This document shows, in pieces, positions 8,634-16,941 of a DNA stretch of 64,000 nt. The notes beneath the pieces were generated by a model that saw only the letters and a list, made by a program, of their open reading frames with translations, ran no database searches and was not told the DNA's origin. Source of the stretch: Actinomycetes bacterium. Lineage in GTDB: Bacteria; Actinomycetota; Acidimicrobiia; Acidimicrobiales; Ilumatobacteraceae. The translations under genes were made by a program, and so were the position numbers. Positions within the stretch are counted from its first letter, which is position 1; each line of letters starts with the position of its first letter. The stretch is from positions 21,864 to 85,863 of the forward strand of contig JANXUF010000078.1 of NCBI GenBank assembly GCA_025356335.1, written 5' to 3'.

Positions 8634-8655
8634 ACTGACTGACTCGTCAGTGAGT
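8634..8655. promoter_or_regulatory. Palindromic operator upstream of the SET-domain gene
   Basis: ACTGACTGAC and GTCAGTGAGT flank a TC centre, a 10+10 palindrome with one mismatch. The half-site TGACTGA is the same as in the operator at 10734-10753. TAGACA follows its right arm in the same position as the -10 box TAGGGT at the second site. This geometry resembles TetR-family repressor sites; the regulator is not in the window. Confidence 0.55.
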
Positions 8656-8678
8656 AGACAGATCGACCGGCGGTCGGC

Positions 8679-8762
8679 ATGATGAATGCCGACCTCGACC
8701 AGATCGCCAGCGGGGCAGTGTTCCACCAACGGAGGTGCACGACATGCAACCGAGTTATCTGA
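8679..8762 (+). other. Possible 27-residue upstream ORF of the SET-domain gene
   Basis: ATGATGAATGCC opens a frame of 27 codons (MMNADLDQIASGAVFHQR, then RCTTCNRVI and stop) that runs through the ribosome binding site and start of the SET gene. Codons in its first half look like local coding sequence and it contains C-T-T-C. There is no clear ribosome binding site of its own. It may be a translated leader peptide or chance. Confidence 0.25.
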
Positions 8763-9271
8763 CCCCCCATGCACGTATCGACAAGCGCCTGACCGGCGAA
8801 CTCGGGTGCTTCGCCAACGCCCCGATCCGCTCCGGCGAGACGGTTGCTGCGTTCGGCGGACGAGTCGTCACGCGCGCCTACGTCGACACGATGGCTCCTG
8901 CCGATGCCTTCCTCGCGCTGCAGATCGACGAGGACCTCTTCCTCGTCTCGATCGGCATCGACCCGTCCGACTGCATTCATCATCGCTGCGACCCGAATTG
9001 CGGAATCAGCGGTGCCTCGATGCTCGTGGCGATGCGCGATATCGCCGTCGGCGAGGAATTGACGTTCGACTACGCAATGAGCGAAGGCAGCGACTTCGAC
9101 GAGTTCGAGTGCCAGTGCGGCGCTGCGTTGTGCCGCCACAAGGTCACCGGTCACGACTGGATGCTCCCGGAACTGCAGCGCCGCTATCGCGGCAACTTCT
9201 CGCCGTATCTCGCCAAACGCATCAGTGAATTGGCCAGTATCGGCTCAGAACGTCGGGCCTTCGCCTATTAG
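8744..9271 (+). CDS. SET-domain protein (putative lysine methyltransferase)
   Basis: The product is a compact 175-residue SET protein. The AdoMet and substrate motifs are present: a G-rich start (GCFANAPIRSGETVAAFGG), HHRCDPNCGISG matching NHSCxPN (about residues 80-91), GEELTFDYAMSE (about 105-116), and a post-SET zinc cluster CQCGAALCRH (about 127-136). Bacterial SET proteins of this size methylate lysines of unknown targets. The ATG at 8744 is chosen because GGAGG ends 8 nt before it; a GTG at 8735 falls inside that site. It follows a palindromic operator and converges on mtr, overlapping its last 4 bases. Confidence 0.88.
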   Translation: MQPSYLTPHARIDKRLTGELGCFANAPIRSGETVAAFGGRVVTRAYVDTMAPADAFLALQIDEDLFLVSIGIDPSDCIHHRCDPNCGISGASMLVAMRDIAVGEELTFDYAMSEGSDFDEFECQCGAALCRHKVTGHDWMLPELQRRYRGNFSPYLAKRISELASIGSERRAFAY

Positions 9272-10653
9272 ACTTCCTCGGTGTCGAAGGCTTCGATCAG
9301 CGACAGCAATGCCTGCTCGACGATCTCGCTGAGTGCCGGATGGATCCAGACCTGACCGTTGGCCATCTCGTCGACCGTCGCACCGAGATGCATTCCTTGC
9401 ACGAGTAATTGCACGAGGATCGACGCCTCGTGGCCGAAGATGTGTGCAGCCAGCAGTGTCCGGGTCTTCGGATCGCCGATCAGCTTGACGAAGCCGGTCG
9501 TGTCCTCGAGCGCCCATCCGTAGGCGGCAGCACCATACGACTGAGTGATGACACGAACATCGGCACCGCTCCCCCGCAGCGCCCGCTCGGTTGGTCCGAT
9601 CGCACCGATCTGGGGACTGGTGAACACCGCATGTGGCGCTGGTCTGGCGTCGAAGCGCCGCAGGTCGTCCGGATGCAGCACATTGTGGCGCACGACTTTG
9701 GCCTCCCCATTGGCCATGTGCTTCAACTGGTGCCGGCCGTTGACGTCGCCGAGCGCCCACACTCCTGGCGCCGATGTGCGGCCGAACTCGTCGACCAGCA
9801 CGGCACCTGACGGGGAGACGTCGACGCCGGCGAGTGCCCCGTCGAGTTGGTCCCCATTGGGATGGCGCCCCGTCGCCACGAGCAAGACGTCTCCCTCGAC
9901 CACGTGCGAACCGGACCCGTCGCTGACATGCACGGCGACGCCCGCCGAGGTCGACTCGACACGGTCGACCTGTGCGCCGAGGTGCAGGGTGAACCGTTCG
10001 GCGGCGATCTTGGTGAAGCCCTCCGACACGTCGTGGTCCTCAGCTGACAGCAGGTGCTCGCTGCGGTTGATGATCGTGACCGCTGAACCGAGCGACCGGA
10101 AGACGTGACCGAGTTCGGCGGCGATGAATCCACCGCCGAGGATCACCAGATGCCGAGGAAGTTCGGCCAAACGCAGAACGGTGTCACTCGTGTGGAAAGC
10201 AACGGTGTCCAGGCCGGGAACCGGCGGGATGAACGTGCGCGCCCCAGCGGCGATGACGACCTGCTTACCGGTGATCACGCGTCCGTCGACGCTCAGTTGG
10301 CGCTCGCCGACGAAACGTGCGTCCGCTTCGAAGACGGTGACGTTGGGGTTCGAATGCCGGTACTGACGTCCGCCCTCTGCGATCGGATCGATGCGTCCGA
10401 ACACCCTGTCGACGATCGCCGGCCAGTCGGCACCGTTGAACGACGTCGAGATCCCGAGGCACGACGAATCTGCAGCCTCCGCGGCACGATCTGCGGGGAA
10501 GATGAGCATCTTCGACGGGATGCATCCGCGATTCAGGCACGTGCCACCGAATGTCCATCGTTCGATGATTGCAATCCGCCAACTGTCCATCTCCGGGCTG
10601 ATGAGCATGTTTCCCGAGCCGGCGCCAATAATGATCAGATCGAAGTCGTCCAT
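9268..10653 (-). CDS. mtr: Mycothione reductase
   Basis: The product has 461 residues and belongs to the class I pyridine nucleotide-disulfide oxidoreductases. It has an FAD-binding GAGSGN start and the redox disulfide in GGTCLNRGCIPSKML (Cys about 40 and 45). The NAD(P)H-binding segment VILGGGFIAAELGHVFRSLG, the second FAD motif APGVWALGDV, and the C-terminal dimerisation motif HPALSEIVEQAL with the proton-relay His are all present. The sequence is closer to mycothione reductase than to lipoamide or glutathione reductase. It reduces oxidised mycothiol with NADPH in the cytoplasm. The ATG at 10653 has AAGGTG just upstream; a GTG at 10659 is an alternative. Confidence 0.85.
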   Translation of the reverse strand: MDDFDLIIIGAGSGNMLISPEMDSWRIAIIERWTFGGTCLNRGCIPSKMLIFPADRAAEAADSSCLGISTSFNGADWPAIVDRVFGRIDPIAEGGRQYRHSNPNVTVFEADARFVGERQLSVDGRVITGKQVVIAAGARTFIPPVPGLDTVAFHTSDTVLRLAELPRHLVILGGGFIAAELGHVFRSLGSAVTIINRSEHLLSAEDHDVSEGFTKIAAERFTLHLGAQVDRVESTSAGVAVHVSDGSGSHVVEGDVLLVATGRHPNGDQLDGALAGVDVSPSGAVLVDEFGRTSAPGVWALGDVNGRHQLKHMANGEAKVVRHNVLHPDDLRRFDARPAPHAVFTSPQIGAIGPTERALRGSGADVRVITQSYGAAAYGWALEDTTGFVKLIGDPKTRTLLAAHIFGHEASILVQLLVQGMHLGATVDEMANGQVWIHPALSEIVEQALLSLIEAFDTEEV

Positions 10654-10733
10654 TGCCACCTTGCAACGGTATTGCCCTGAACGGCATTCCCTTCGGACCC
10701 TCGCTTCGACAGCGCGGGGCGACCGTTCACCGG

Positions 10734-10753
10734 TACTGACTGATCAGTCAGTA
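10734..10753. promoter_or_regulatory. Perfect 20-bp palindromic operator
   Basis: TACTGACTGATCAGTCAGTA is its own reverse complement. It ends inside the -10 hexamer (TAGGGT, 10752-10757) of the leaderless gene at 10766, so a bound repressor would block RNA polymerase. The same half-site occurs at 8634-8655. The symmetric form and length are typical of TetR-type regulators, but no such gene is in the window. Confidence 0.7.
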
Positions 10754-10757
10754 GGGT
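10752..10757 (+). promoter_or_regulatory. -10 hexamer of a leaderless gene
   Basis: TAGGGT lies 8 nt before the ATG at 10766 and overlaps the 20-bp palindrome. Confidence 0.55.
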
Positions 10758-10765
10758 GTGGCCCC

Positions 10766-11989
10766 ATGCGGGTCTTGATCATCGGTGCCGGCGGCGTCGG
10801 AGCGGCAATGGCCTCGATCGCCGGCAGACGGACGTTCTTCGAGCACATGACGATTGGCGATATCGACCTCGGCCGTGCGGAACGGGCGGCGCACAGGGCC
10901 GACAACGCCCGCATCGTGGCGACGCGGGTCGACGCTTCGAACACCGGCGACATCGTCGATCTGGTGCGCTACTGCCACGCCGACGTGATCGTCAATGCCT
11001 GCGATCCACGATTCAACCCGCCGATCTACGACGCCGCCTTCGAGGCGGGTACGCACTACATCGACATGGCGATGCACATGTCGACCCCCCATCCCACCGA
11101 CCCGTACAACCAGACCGGCGTGAAGCTCGGCGACGCCCAGTTCGCCACCTCGGATGCCTGGAACGCCAACGGACAGTTGGCATTGGTGGGCATGGGAGTC
11201 GAACCAGGGTTGTCCGACGTGTTCGCCCGCTATGCATCCGACCATCTCTTCTCACGCATCGACGAGATCGGTGTACGCGACGGTGCAGACCTGGTGATCG
11301 CCGGCTCCGGCGGATTCGCTCCGACGTTCTCGATCTGGACGACGATCGAGGAGTGCCTCAACCCGCCGATCATCTACGAACGGGCTCGAGGTTGGTTCAC
11401 GACCGCACCGTTCAGCGAACCGGAGGTCTTCGACTTCCCGGAGGGCATCGGGCCGCTCGAATGCGTGAACGTCGAACACGAAGAGGTCATCCTCATGCCG
11501 ACGTGGATCGATGTCGCCCGGGTCACGTTCAAGTACGGCCTCGGAGAGGAATTCATCGACGTGCTGGAGACGCTGCACAAGTTGGGCCTCGACAGCACCA
11601 AGCCGGTCAGCGTCCGTGGGGTCGAGGTCTCACCACGCGACGTCGTCGCCAGCGTGCTCCCGAACCCTGCAGAACTCGGACATCAGATGAGCGGGAAGAC
11701 CTGCGCCGGTTCGCTCGTGACAGGCATCGGAGTCGACGGTTCGCGGCGCTGCACGTACCTCTATCACGTTGTCGACAACGAGTGGACGATGGCGAAATTC
11801 GGTCACCAAGCCGTCGTCTGGCAGACCGCGGTGAACCCGGTCGTCGCCCTCGAGCTCCTGGCGACGAAGGCGTGGTCTGGTTCCGGCGTGCTCGGTCCCG
11901 AAGCGTTCGACGCTGTGCCGTACCTCGATCTGCTCAACGAACACGGCATGGCATGGGCGATGCAGGATCGACCGATCCCCACACCGTGA
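10766..11989 (+). CDS. Saccharopine dehydrogenase / carboxynorspermidine synthase-like oxidoreductase
   Basis: The product has 407 residues. It has an N-terminal Rossmann fold with MRVLIIGAGGVGAAMA, then DIDLGRAERAAH for the adenine ribose and VIVNACDPRFN. The middle holds GTHYIDMAMHM, and the GMGVEPGLSDVFARYA motif is typical of carboxynorspermidine/saccharopine reductases of the LYS9-like family. It likely reduces an imine with NAD(P)H in lysine-type or polyamine metabolism; the substrate cannot be told from sequence. The ATG at 10766 fits a leaderless promoter. A small gene follows 13 nt downstream. Confidence 0.82.
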   Translation: MRVLIIGAGGVGAAMASIAGRRTFFEHMTIGDIDLGRAERAAHRADNARIVATRVDASNTGDIVDLVRYCHADVIVNACDPRFNPPIYDAAFEAGTHYIDMAMHMSTPHPTDPYNQTGVKLGDAQFATSDAWNANGQLALVGMGVEPGLSDVFARYASDHLFSRIDEIGVRDGADLVIAGSGGFAPTFSIWTTIEECLNPPIIYERARGWFTTAPFSEPEVFDFPEGIGPLECVNVEHEEVILMPTWIDVARVTFKYGLGEEFIDVLETLHKLGLDSTKPVSVRGVEVSPRDVVASVLPNPAELGHQMSGKTCAGSLVTGIGVDGSRRCTYLYHVVDNEWTMAKFGHQAVVWQTAVNPVVALELLATKAWSGSGVLGPEAFDAVPYLDLLNEHGMAWAMQDRPIPTP

Positions 11990-12002
11990 CGCCGGCGCAG
12001 CG

Positions 12003-12278
12003 ATGAGACTGACGAAGCGCAACGTGGAGGCACTGCTCGATCGTTACGACATCGACCCGATCGGGGCATTGACGACAGCGCTGAGGCGAGTACTCGAGAT
12101 GCCGCACGCAAGCTGGGACGAGTTGCTGCTAGCCGGACCGTTCACAGACGCCGAGCGGGCACGTCTGGGACGTGGCGATGACGGTGCACTCGACGAACTC
12201 GTCGGCGAGCTCAACGAGAACCGCGACCTTGCCCCGTTACACCAGCGCGTCGCCGACGACGGGTTGGGCGAAGCGTAG
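12003..12278 (+). CDS. Small helical protein, unknown
   Basis: The product is 91 residues and mostly helical by composition (NVEALLDRYDIDPIGALTTAL, SWDELLLAGPFTDAERARL). It has no signal or membrane segment. It starts 13 nt after the saccharopine dehydrogenase-like gene and is probably co-transcribed with it. Its last 42 bases overlap the end of the DUF4262 gene on the other strand. The function is unknown. Confidence 0.6.
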   Translation: MRLTKRNVEALLDRYDIDPIGALTTALRRVLEMPHASWDELLLAGPFTDAERARLGRGDDGALDELVGELNENRDLAPLHQRVADDGLGEA

Positions 12279-12728
12279 GCGTTGGTCGAAACCGGTTTCG
12301 TAGGGTAGGAAACCGTTGCGGTCAGGCCAGAGCAACTGCACGATGTCGAAGGCGCGGTCCTTGTACCAGGCAAGCGACGTCGAAAAAAACGGGCCCCATT
12401 CGTCGAGGGCGATTGGGGCGAAGACGCAGCGCAACTCGTTGTCCAACAGGCCGACGAGCTCCACTCCCAGCGGAATTTCTGTGCCACCGGCGAGCGCATC
12501 GGCGACCAACGAGGCGAGTCCGTTCGCTGCTGCCGGCACCATCCCGAAGATGGCGATATCGGGAAACTCGTATGCCGCCGGGAATCCGATCGTGTACGCG
12601 TACGCAGGCACCGGCGGCTGGACCTCAGGACGAGCCTCGACCGGCTCGATCGCCCAGCCCTTGGTCTCGATCATCCACTCGATCTTTTCTCGGTGTGGGA
12701 TGGCGAAATCCGGTAGTTCAACGCTCAC
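12237..12728 (-). CDS. DUF4262 domain protein
   Basis: From the GTG at 12728 the product is 163 residues. It has the DUF4262 pattern: an N-terminal helix (REKIEWMIETKGWAIEPVEA), then AYTIGFPAAYEFPDIAIFGM, GVELVGLLDNELRCVFAPI, and a C-terminal region with ALDEWGPFFSTSLAWY and FDIVQLLWPDRNGFLPYE. The function of the family is unknown. A longer frame upstream to 12917 lies opposite the SURF1 gene and is unlikely to be real. No ribosome binding site is obvious. Confidence 0.82.
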   Translation of the reverse strand: MSVELPDFAIPHREKIEWMIETKGWAIEPVEARPEVQPPVPAYAYTIGFPAAYEFPDIAIFGMVPAAANGLASLVADALAGGTEIPLGVELVGLLDNELRCVFAPIALDEWGPFFSTSLAWYKDRAFDIVQLLWPDRNGFLPYETGFDQRLRFAQPVVGDALV

Positions 12729-12826
12729 CGGACAAGACTGCCACACTCGCAGCACCTGTCGCACAGCGACTCCCCGATCACTGTCCGGCGGCCCCGGCCG
12801 CACGGCGCTTGCGGCACCGGAGGCGA

Positions 12827-12832
12827 TACCGT
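12827..12832 (+). promoter_or_regulatory. -10 hexamer of a leaderless gene (SURF1)
   Basis: TACCGT lies 8 nt before the ATG at 12841. Confidence 0.45.
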
Positions 12833-12840
12833 TGACAGCG

Positions 12841-13560
12841 ATGTATCGGTTTCTGGCGAAGCCCAAGTGGATCCTTTTCACGTTGCTGATCGTCGGGCTG
12901 ATGGTGCTGATGATCAACCTCGGGTTCTGGCAGCTCCGCCGTCTGCATCAACGTGAGGCCTTCAACAGCGAAGTCATCGGTCGATCGAAGATCGCCGCCA
13001 TCGACGCCTCGAAGGCTGATCTCGATGATCAGGCTGCTCTCGACTGGTCCCGGGTCGAAGGCACGGGAACCTTCGAACCGGTACTCGGCCGGGTTGCCGT
13101 CAGCGGCGGCTGGCAGATCCTCTCGCCGCTCAAGCTGACGAACGGCACGACGATCCTCGTGGTCCGCGGCTTCACCACCGAGGACAGGGATCGACCGCTG
13201 CCACCGGCCGGCACCGTGACGGTGCGGGGCTGGCTGCGTTCGGAGCCGACGAAAGCGACCCGCCCGATCCCTGCTCTCGACGGAGCGCAGCACGCGCTGG
13301 TCCTACAGAGCGGCGAAACGAACGACGGGGACCTCGCGCCTGTGGAACTGCCGACGCTGGACAACGGACCGCACCTGTCGTATGCATGCCAATGGTTCTT
13401 CTTCACACTGTGTGCCGCTATCGGCTGGGGACTCGTCGTGCGAAGAGAGACGAAGCCGAAGGACGAGGCCAAGCGCACCAAGAAGCGGTTCGACAAGAAC
13501 CAGGCAGTTCCGTGGAGATCGGAAACCACCGAGTCGGCATCGGAGTCGACAAATGCCTGA
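12841..13560 (+). CDS. SURF1 family cytochrome oxidase assembly protein
   Basis: The product has 239 residues. There is an N-terminal transmembrane helix (LFTLLIVGLMVLMINLGFWQL, about 12-32) followed by QLRRLHQR, the SURF1 signature. A periplasmic-side domain contains GWQILSPLKLTNGTTILVVRGF and GTVTVRGWLR. A C-terminal helix (YACQWFFFTLCAAIGWGLVVRRE, about 184-206) has the typical Q-W. A charged cytoplasmic tail follows. SURF1 proteins help insert heme a into aa3-type oxidase, so the organism is probably aerobic. The oxidase itself is not in the window. Confidence 0.9.
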   Translation: MYRFLAKPKWILFTLLIVGLMVLMINLGFWQLRRLHQREAFNSEVIGRSKIAAIDASKADLDDQAALDWSRVEGTGTFEPVLGRVAVSGGWQILSPLKLTNGTTILVVRGFTTEDRDRPLPPAGTVTVRGWLRSEPTKATRPIPALDGAQHALVLQSGETNDGDLAPVELPTLDNGPHLSYACQWFFFTLCAAIGWGLVVRRETKPKDEAKRTKKRFDKNQAVPWRSETTESASESTNA

Positions 13561-13615
13561 GCCAGCCGAGCAGCGCCGGCGGGCTCGTTGATCAAGTTGC
13601 CGCCCGATCAGGCAG

Positions 13616-14866
13616 CTACTCGAACAGCGACCGTCCGATCCAGCCGTCGGCGGCGACGCCGGGTGGTACGGCGAACAGCGCGCTCGACGTGTGCTTGATG
13701 TACTCGTTGAGCGCGTCGACGTGTGCCAACTGTTGCTGCAGTTCGACGAATTGCGTTGCCGGGTTGCGTTGGAAGGCGATGAAAAACAGGCCGCTGTCGA
13801 GTTGGCCGGTCACCGCATCGATACCGTCGGCGTAGTTGTAACCACGGCGTAGGAGTTTCACGCCTGACGTCGTCGGGTGAGCGAGACGGACATGCGCCGT
13901 CAGCGGGATCGTCGGCACGCCGTCACGATCTTTGTTGTCGAGATCGAGGTCGTCGAACTCTGTCGAACCGCTCAGCGGTGCACCGTTCAACTTCTTGCGC
14001 CCGAATGTCGTCTGCTGATCCGTGAGGCTCGCTCGATCCCAGACCTCGAGCAGGATGCGGATGCGCCTGGCGACGAGGTAGGTTCCGCCGGTCATCCATG
14101 CGGGACCGTCGGACGCGCCGACCCAGACGGCTTCGGTCATCGCTGCCCGGTCCTCGCCGTTGAGGTTGTTCGTCCCGTCCTTGAACCCCATCAGGTTCCG
14201 CGGTGTCGTCTGTTTCGTCGACGTCGACGATGACGGTCCGAAACCGAGTTGGCTCCATCTGGCCGTCAGTACGCCCTTGGAAGTCCGTGCCAGGTGGTGC
14301 ACGGCGTGGAAGGCGACCTGCGGATCGTCGCAGCAGATCTGCACGCCGATGTCGCCGTTCGAGCGTTGGGGATCGAGCACATCGAGACTGCCGAAGCTCG
14401 GGATGTCCTGCAGCGCCGCCGGCAGTTTCGCCGCGAGTCCGAAGCGATCCGTGCCGTCGGTGGCGACGAAGAGCGAACGGCCGAACCCGAACGTCATCGT
14501 CAGCGAATTCGGCCCGAGGCCCAGCGCTTCACCGTTGTCGTCCGGCGGAGCACCACCGGCCGGTGCTGTGTTCCCTGCTGTCTGCCCCTGGGTCAACCGT
14601 CGCGCCAGCGTCGTCCAGGTCTGCAGCAGTAACGAGAGATCCGCTGGTTGTGTGCCGGGCAGGACGTCGAAGGCGACGAACAGCAGACGTTGCTGCGTCG
14701 CGGTCGTCACCCCGGCCTGGTGTTCGCCCTCGAATGGAACGGTCGTGCTTCCCGGGCGTGCTGCTGCGCCGGCAGGCCCGGAATCGGTTGAACATCCGGC
14801 GCCGATCGCCAGCGCAGCGGCCGTGCCACCGGCACCGGTGAGGAACCGGCGGCGGGACAAACTCAT
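13616..14866 (-). CDS. efeB: Dyp-type peroxidase / deferrochelatase (EfeB)
   Basis: The product has 416 residues. A twin-arginine signal SRRRFLTGAGGTAAAL opens the protein, and Cys at the end of AIGAGC suggests possible lipid attachment. The dye-decolourising peroxidase fold shows GFKDGTNN (the GxxDG motif with catalytic Asp, near 220), a heme-ligand His in TAHVRLAHP, and the downstream arginine in RRGYNY. EfeB oxidises ferrous iron or extracts iron from heme outside the membrane. It is the third gene of efeUOB, 27 nt after efeO. The ATG at 14866 is chosen because the signal peptide begins there. Confidence 0.93.
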   Translation of the reverse strand: MSLSRRRFLTGAGGTAAALAIGAGCSTDSGPAGAAARPGSTTVPFEGEHQAGVTTATQQRLLFVAFDVLPGTQPADLSLLLQTWTTLARRLTQGQTAGNTAPAGGAPPDDNGEALGLGPNSLTMTFGFGRSLFVATDGTDRFGLAAKLPAALQDIPSFGSLDVLDPQRSNGDIGVQICCDDPQVAFHAVHHLARTSKGVLTARWSQLGFGPSSSTSTKQTTPRNLMGFKDGTNNLNGEDRAAMTEAVWVGASDGPAWMTGGTYLVARRIRILLEVWDRASLTDQQTTFGRKKLNGAPLSGSTEFDDLDLDNKDRDGVPTIPLTAHVRLAHPTTSGVKLLRRGYNYADGIDAVTGQLDSGLFFIAFQRNPATQFVELQQQLAHVDALNEYIKHTSSALFAVPPGVAADGWIGRSLFE

Positions 14867-14893
14867 GACGCACCAATCCACGACGTGATCACG

Positions 14894-16024
14894 TCAGGCC
14901 ACCGCCGCTGCAACCTTGGACAACGGCACGCCGAGCGCATCGACGAGATCGGCGAGCGCCCTGGTGTCGGCGGGTGTGAGCGCGGTGTACGAAATGTACG
15001 TGCCGCCCCGGCCGGTCTTGTAGGTCTTCAGTTTGTCGGTGACGTCGCCGAAACGCTTCGACAGTTCGGTATCCAAGCCGGAGGCGCGATCGGCGATGAT
15101 CGGTTTGACGGCGAGATAGGCCTCGTAGGCACCTTCGACGTTGGCCTCGAAATCCGAGAGGTCGGTGTGGCTGTAGCGATCCTCTTCGCCGGTGATCTTC
15201 GAACTCGACACCTCGCCGAGCAACTCGACAGCGCCGTTGGCGATCTGCGCCGGTTCCAGTTCGACGGTCTTGACGAGGGCGACCAGCGTGGCGATGTTGG
15301 CGTCGAGGCCGGTTGCCAGCGTTTTGGTGGCGTCTGTGATCGCGCCGTCGACCCAGAGGTGCTTCTCGATGGCGTGGAAACCGGTCCACTGATCCGCCGG
15401 GACGTCGCCCTCTCGGGCGTCGAGCAGTGGGTCGAGGTCACCGAAGCTCTCGGCGACCGGCTCGATCGCCTCATAGGGGGCACGGGCCGAGGCGAACATC
15501 GACTTCGATGTGTCGACATCGCCGGAGCGCACCGCATCGGTGAACGCCTTGCTGTCGGTCGTCAGCAACGCCGTCTTGCGCTCGACGAATGCACGATAGG
15601 CGGCAACCGCCGCCGCCTGTGCCGTCGCTGTCGAATCGGCGGTCGCCGGACTGGCAGCGCCGGGACCGACCGTCAGTACGCCTCTTTCGTTTTTCGTGCC
15701 GCCGGGGCAGTAGGTCACGAACGAACCTTCCTTGAGCGTCAGGGTGAATTTCCCCGACAGTCCAGAAGCGACGTTCTCGGCCTCGCCGAGGATCTTCGTG
15801 CCGTCGAGGACCTCGAACTCGGTGACGCCGGCGGCACCCTTGTTGGTGACGTCGAAGGTGGTCGGTCCTGCCGGCGTCGTGAGCTCGGCCGGCGAACAGC
15901 CTTCGTCGGTGATCGACACGAGAACGTGAGCGGTCTTGTCAGAGGAGCCGGTGCTGCTGCTCGATCCACAGGCTGCAAGTGTGGCAATCGGGGCAGCAAC
16001 CATCAGCATTGCGACGCGGCGCAT
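14894..16024 (-). CDS. efeO: EfeO iron-binding lipoprotein (cupredoxin + M75 domain)
   Basis: The product has 376 residues. A lipoprotein signal (MRRVAMLMVAAPIATLAAC) ends at a lipobox Cys. An N-terminal cupredoxin-like domain (about 30-125) has a Cys in FVTYCPGG. A helical M75 imelysin-like domain (about 140-376) carries the metal-binding HxxE as FHAIEKHLW. It captures iron and passes it to EfeU. AAAGGAAG precedes the ATG at 16024. It lies 58 nt after efeU and 27 nt before efeB, all minus strand. Confidence 0.94.
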   Translation of the reverse strand: MRRVAMLMVAAPIATLAACGSSSSTGSSDKTAHVLVSITDEGCSPAELTTPAGPTTFDVTNKGAAGVTEFEVLDGTKILGEAENVASGLSGKFTLTLKEGSFVTYCPGGTKNERGVLTVGPGAASPATADSTATAQAAAVAAYRAFVERKTALLTTDSKAFTDAVRSGDVDTSKSMFASARAPYEAIEPVAESFGDLDPLLDAREGDVPADQWTGFHAIEKHLWVDGAITDATKTLATGLDANIATLVALVKTVELEPAQIANGAVELLGEVSSSKITGEEDRYSHTDLSDFEANVEGAYEAYLAVKPIIADRASGLDTELSKRFGDVTDKLKTYKTGRGGTYISYTALTPADTRALADLVDALGVPLSKVAAAVA

Positions 16025-16082
16025 AGAACACTTCCTTTGTTCACGGGATATCCGGGGGTCAGGTGGGAGAACCAGTGGGCGG

Positions 16083-16934
16083 TCAGGCGCGCGCCGGTTC
16101 TCGTGCCGCACTGGTCGGGGCCGAGGAACGGGTGCTGGTGGCCGGCCAGAGGACGATCGATATCAGCACTGCGGCCACGCCGAGCCAGACGGCTGCTTCA
16201 CCGATCGTCGGTTTCGGTTGCAGACCGAACATCCCGGTCAGCAGCGCCGACCGGATGGTGCCCGGCTCGACCAGCCATGTGAGGTCTGCGGCTTGCGATT
16301 GGAAGCTGTTGAACCAGCCGGCCTCGTGGGCGGTGTGCAGTGCGAGCGAAGCGAGTCCGGCGGCAACGAGTGCCAACACGACCCCGGTGAAGCGGAAGAA
16401 CTTCGCCATGTCGATTTTCACGCTGCCGCGATACAGCAGCATGCCGACGACGACGGCCACGACGATGCCGAGGATCGCCCCGAGGGTCGCCTGTTTGGCG
16501 TTGGTCGATGACTGAGTGGCGGCGACGAGGAAAACGGCGGTCTCGAGACCCTCGCGGAGCACAGCGAGGAACGCCATCAGGATCAGTGCGCGCGTCGAAC
16601 CATTTTCGAGCGCGGTCCCTGCAGCGGCTTCGAGCGAACGCTTGACGTCAACGGCATGACGACGCATCCACAACATCATCCAGATGACCATCGCCAGTGC
16701 GATCAGGCCGACGATCGTTTCGAGGCCCTCCTGCTTCTGCTGCGGCAGCGAGTCCTCGGCGTGGTGCAGAGCGATGCCGATACCGAGGCACAGCACCGAC
16801 GCCAAGCCGACGCCGAACAACAGCGGGCCCCTGTGCGCCGAACCGGTGCGGGCCTTGAGGAATGCTGCAACGATCGCCACGATGAGCGAGGCCTCGACGC
16901 CCTCGCGCAGCCCGATCACAAAGGTGGGGATCAC
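16083..16934 (-). CDS. efeU: EfeU / FTR1-type iron permease
   Basis: The product has 283 residues with seven predicted membrane helices. The two iron-permeation motifs are REGVE (residues 10-14) and REGLE (in LAVLREGLETAVF, near residue 125). The protein moves iron across the cytoplasmic membrane, fed by EfeO and EfeB. The GTG at 16934 is chosen: it is the only suitable start, and a -10 box lies 7 nt upstream with an iron box in the promoter spacer. It heads the efeUOB operon. Confidence 0.95.
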   Translation of the reverse strand: MIPTFVIGLREGVEASLIVAIVAAFLKARTGSAHRGPLLFGVGLASVLCLGIGIALHHAEDSLPQQKQEGLETIVGLIALAMVIWMMLWMRRHAVDVKRSLEAAAGTALENGSTRALILMAFLAVLREGLETAVFLVAATQSSTNAKQATLGAILGIVVAVVVGMLLYRGSVKIDMAKFFRFTGVVLALVAAGLASLALHTAHEAGWFNSFQSQAADLTWLVEPGTIRSALLTGMFGLQPKPTIGEAAVWLGVAAVLISIVLWPATSTRSSAPTSAAREPARA

Positions 16935-16941
16935 GCACCAT

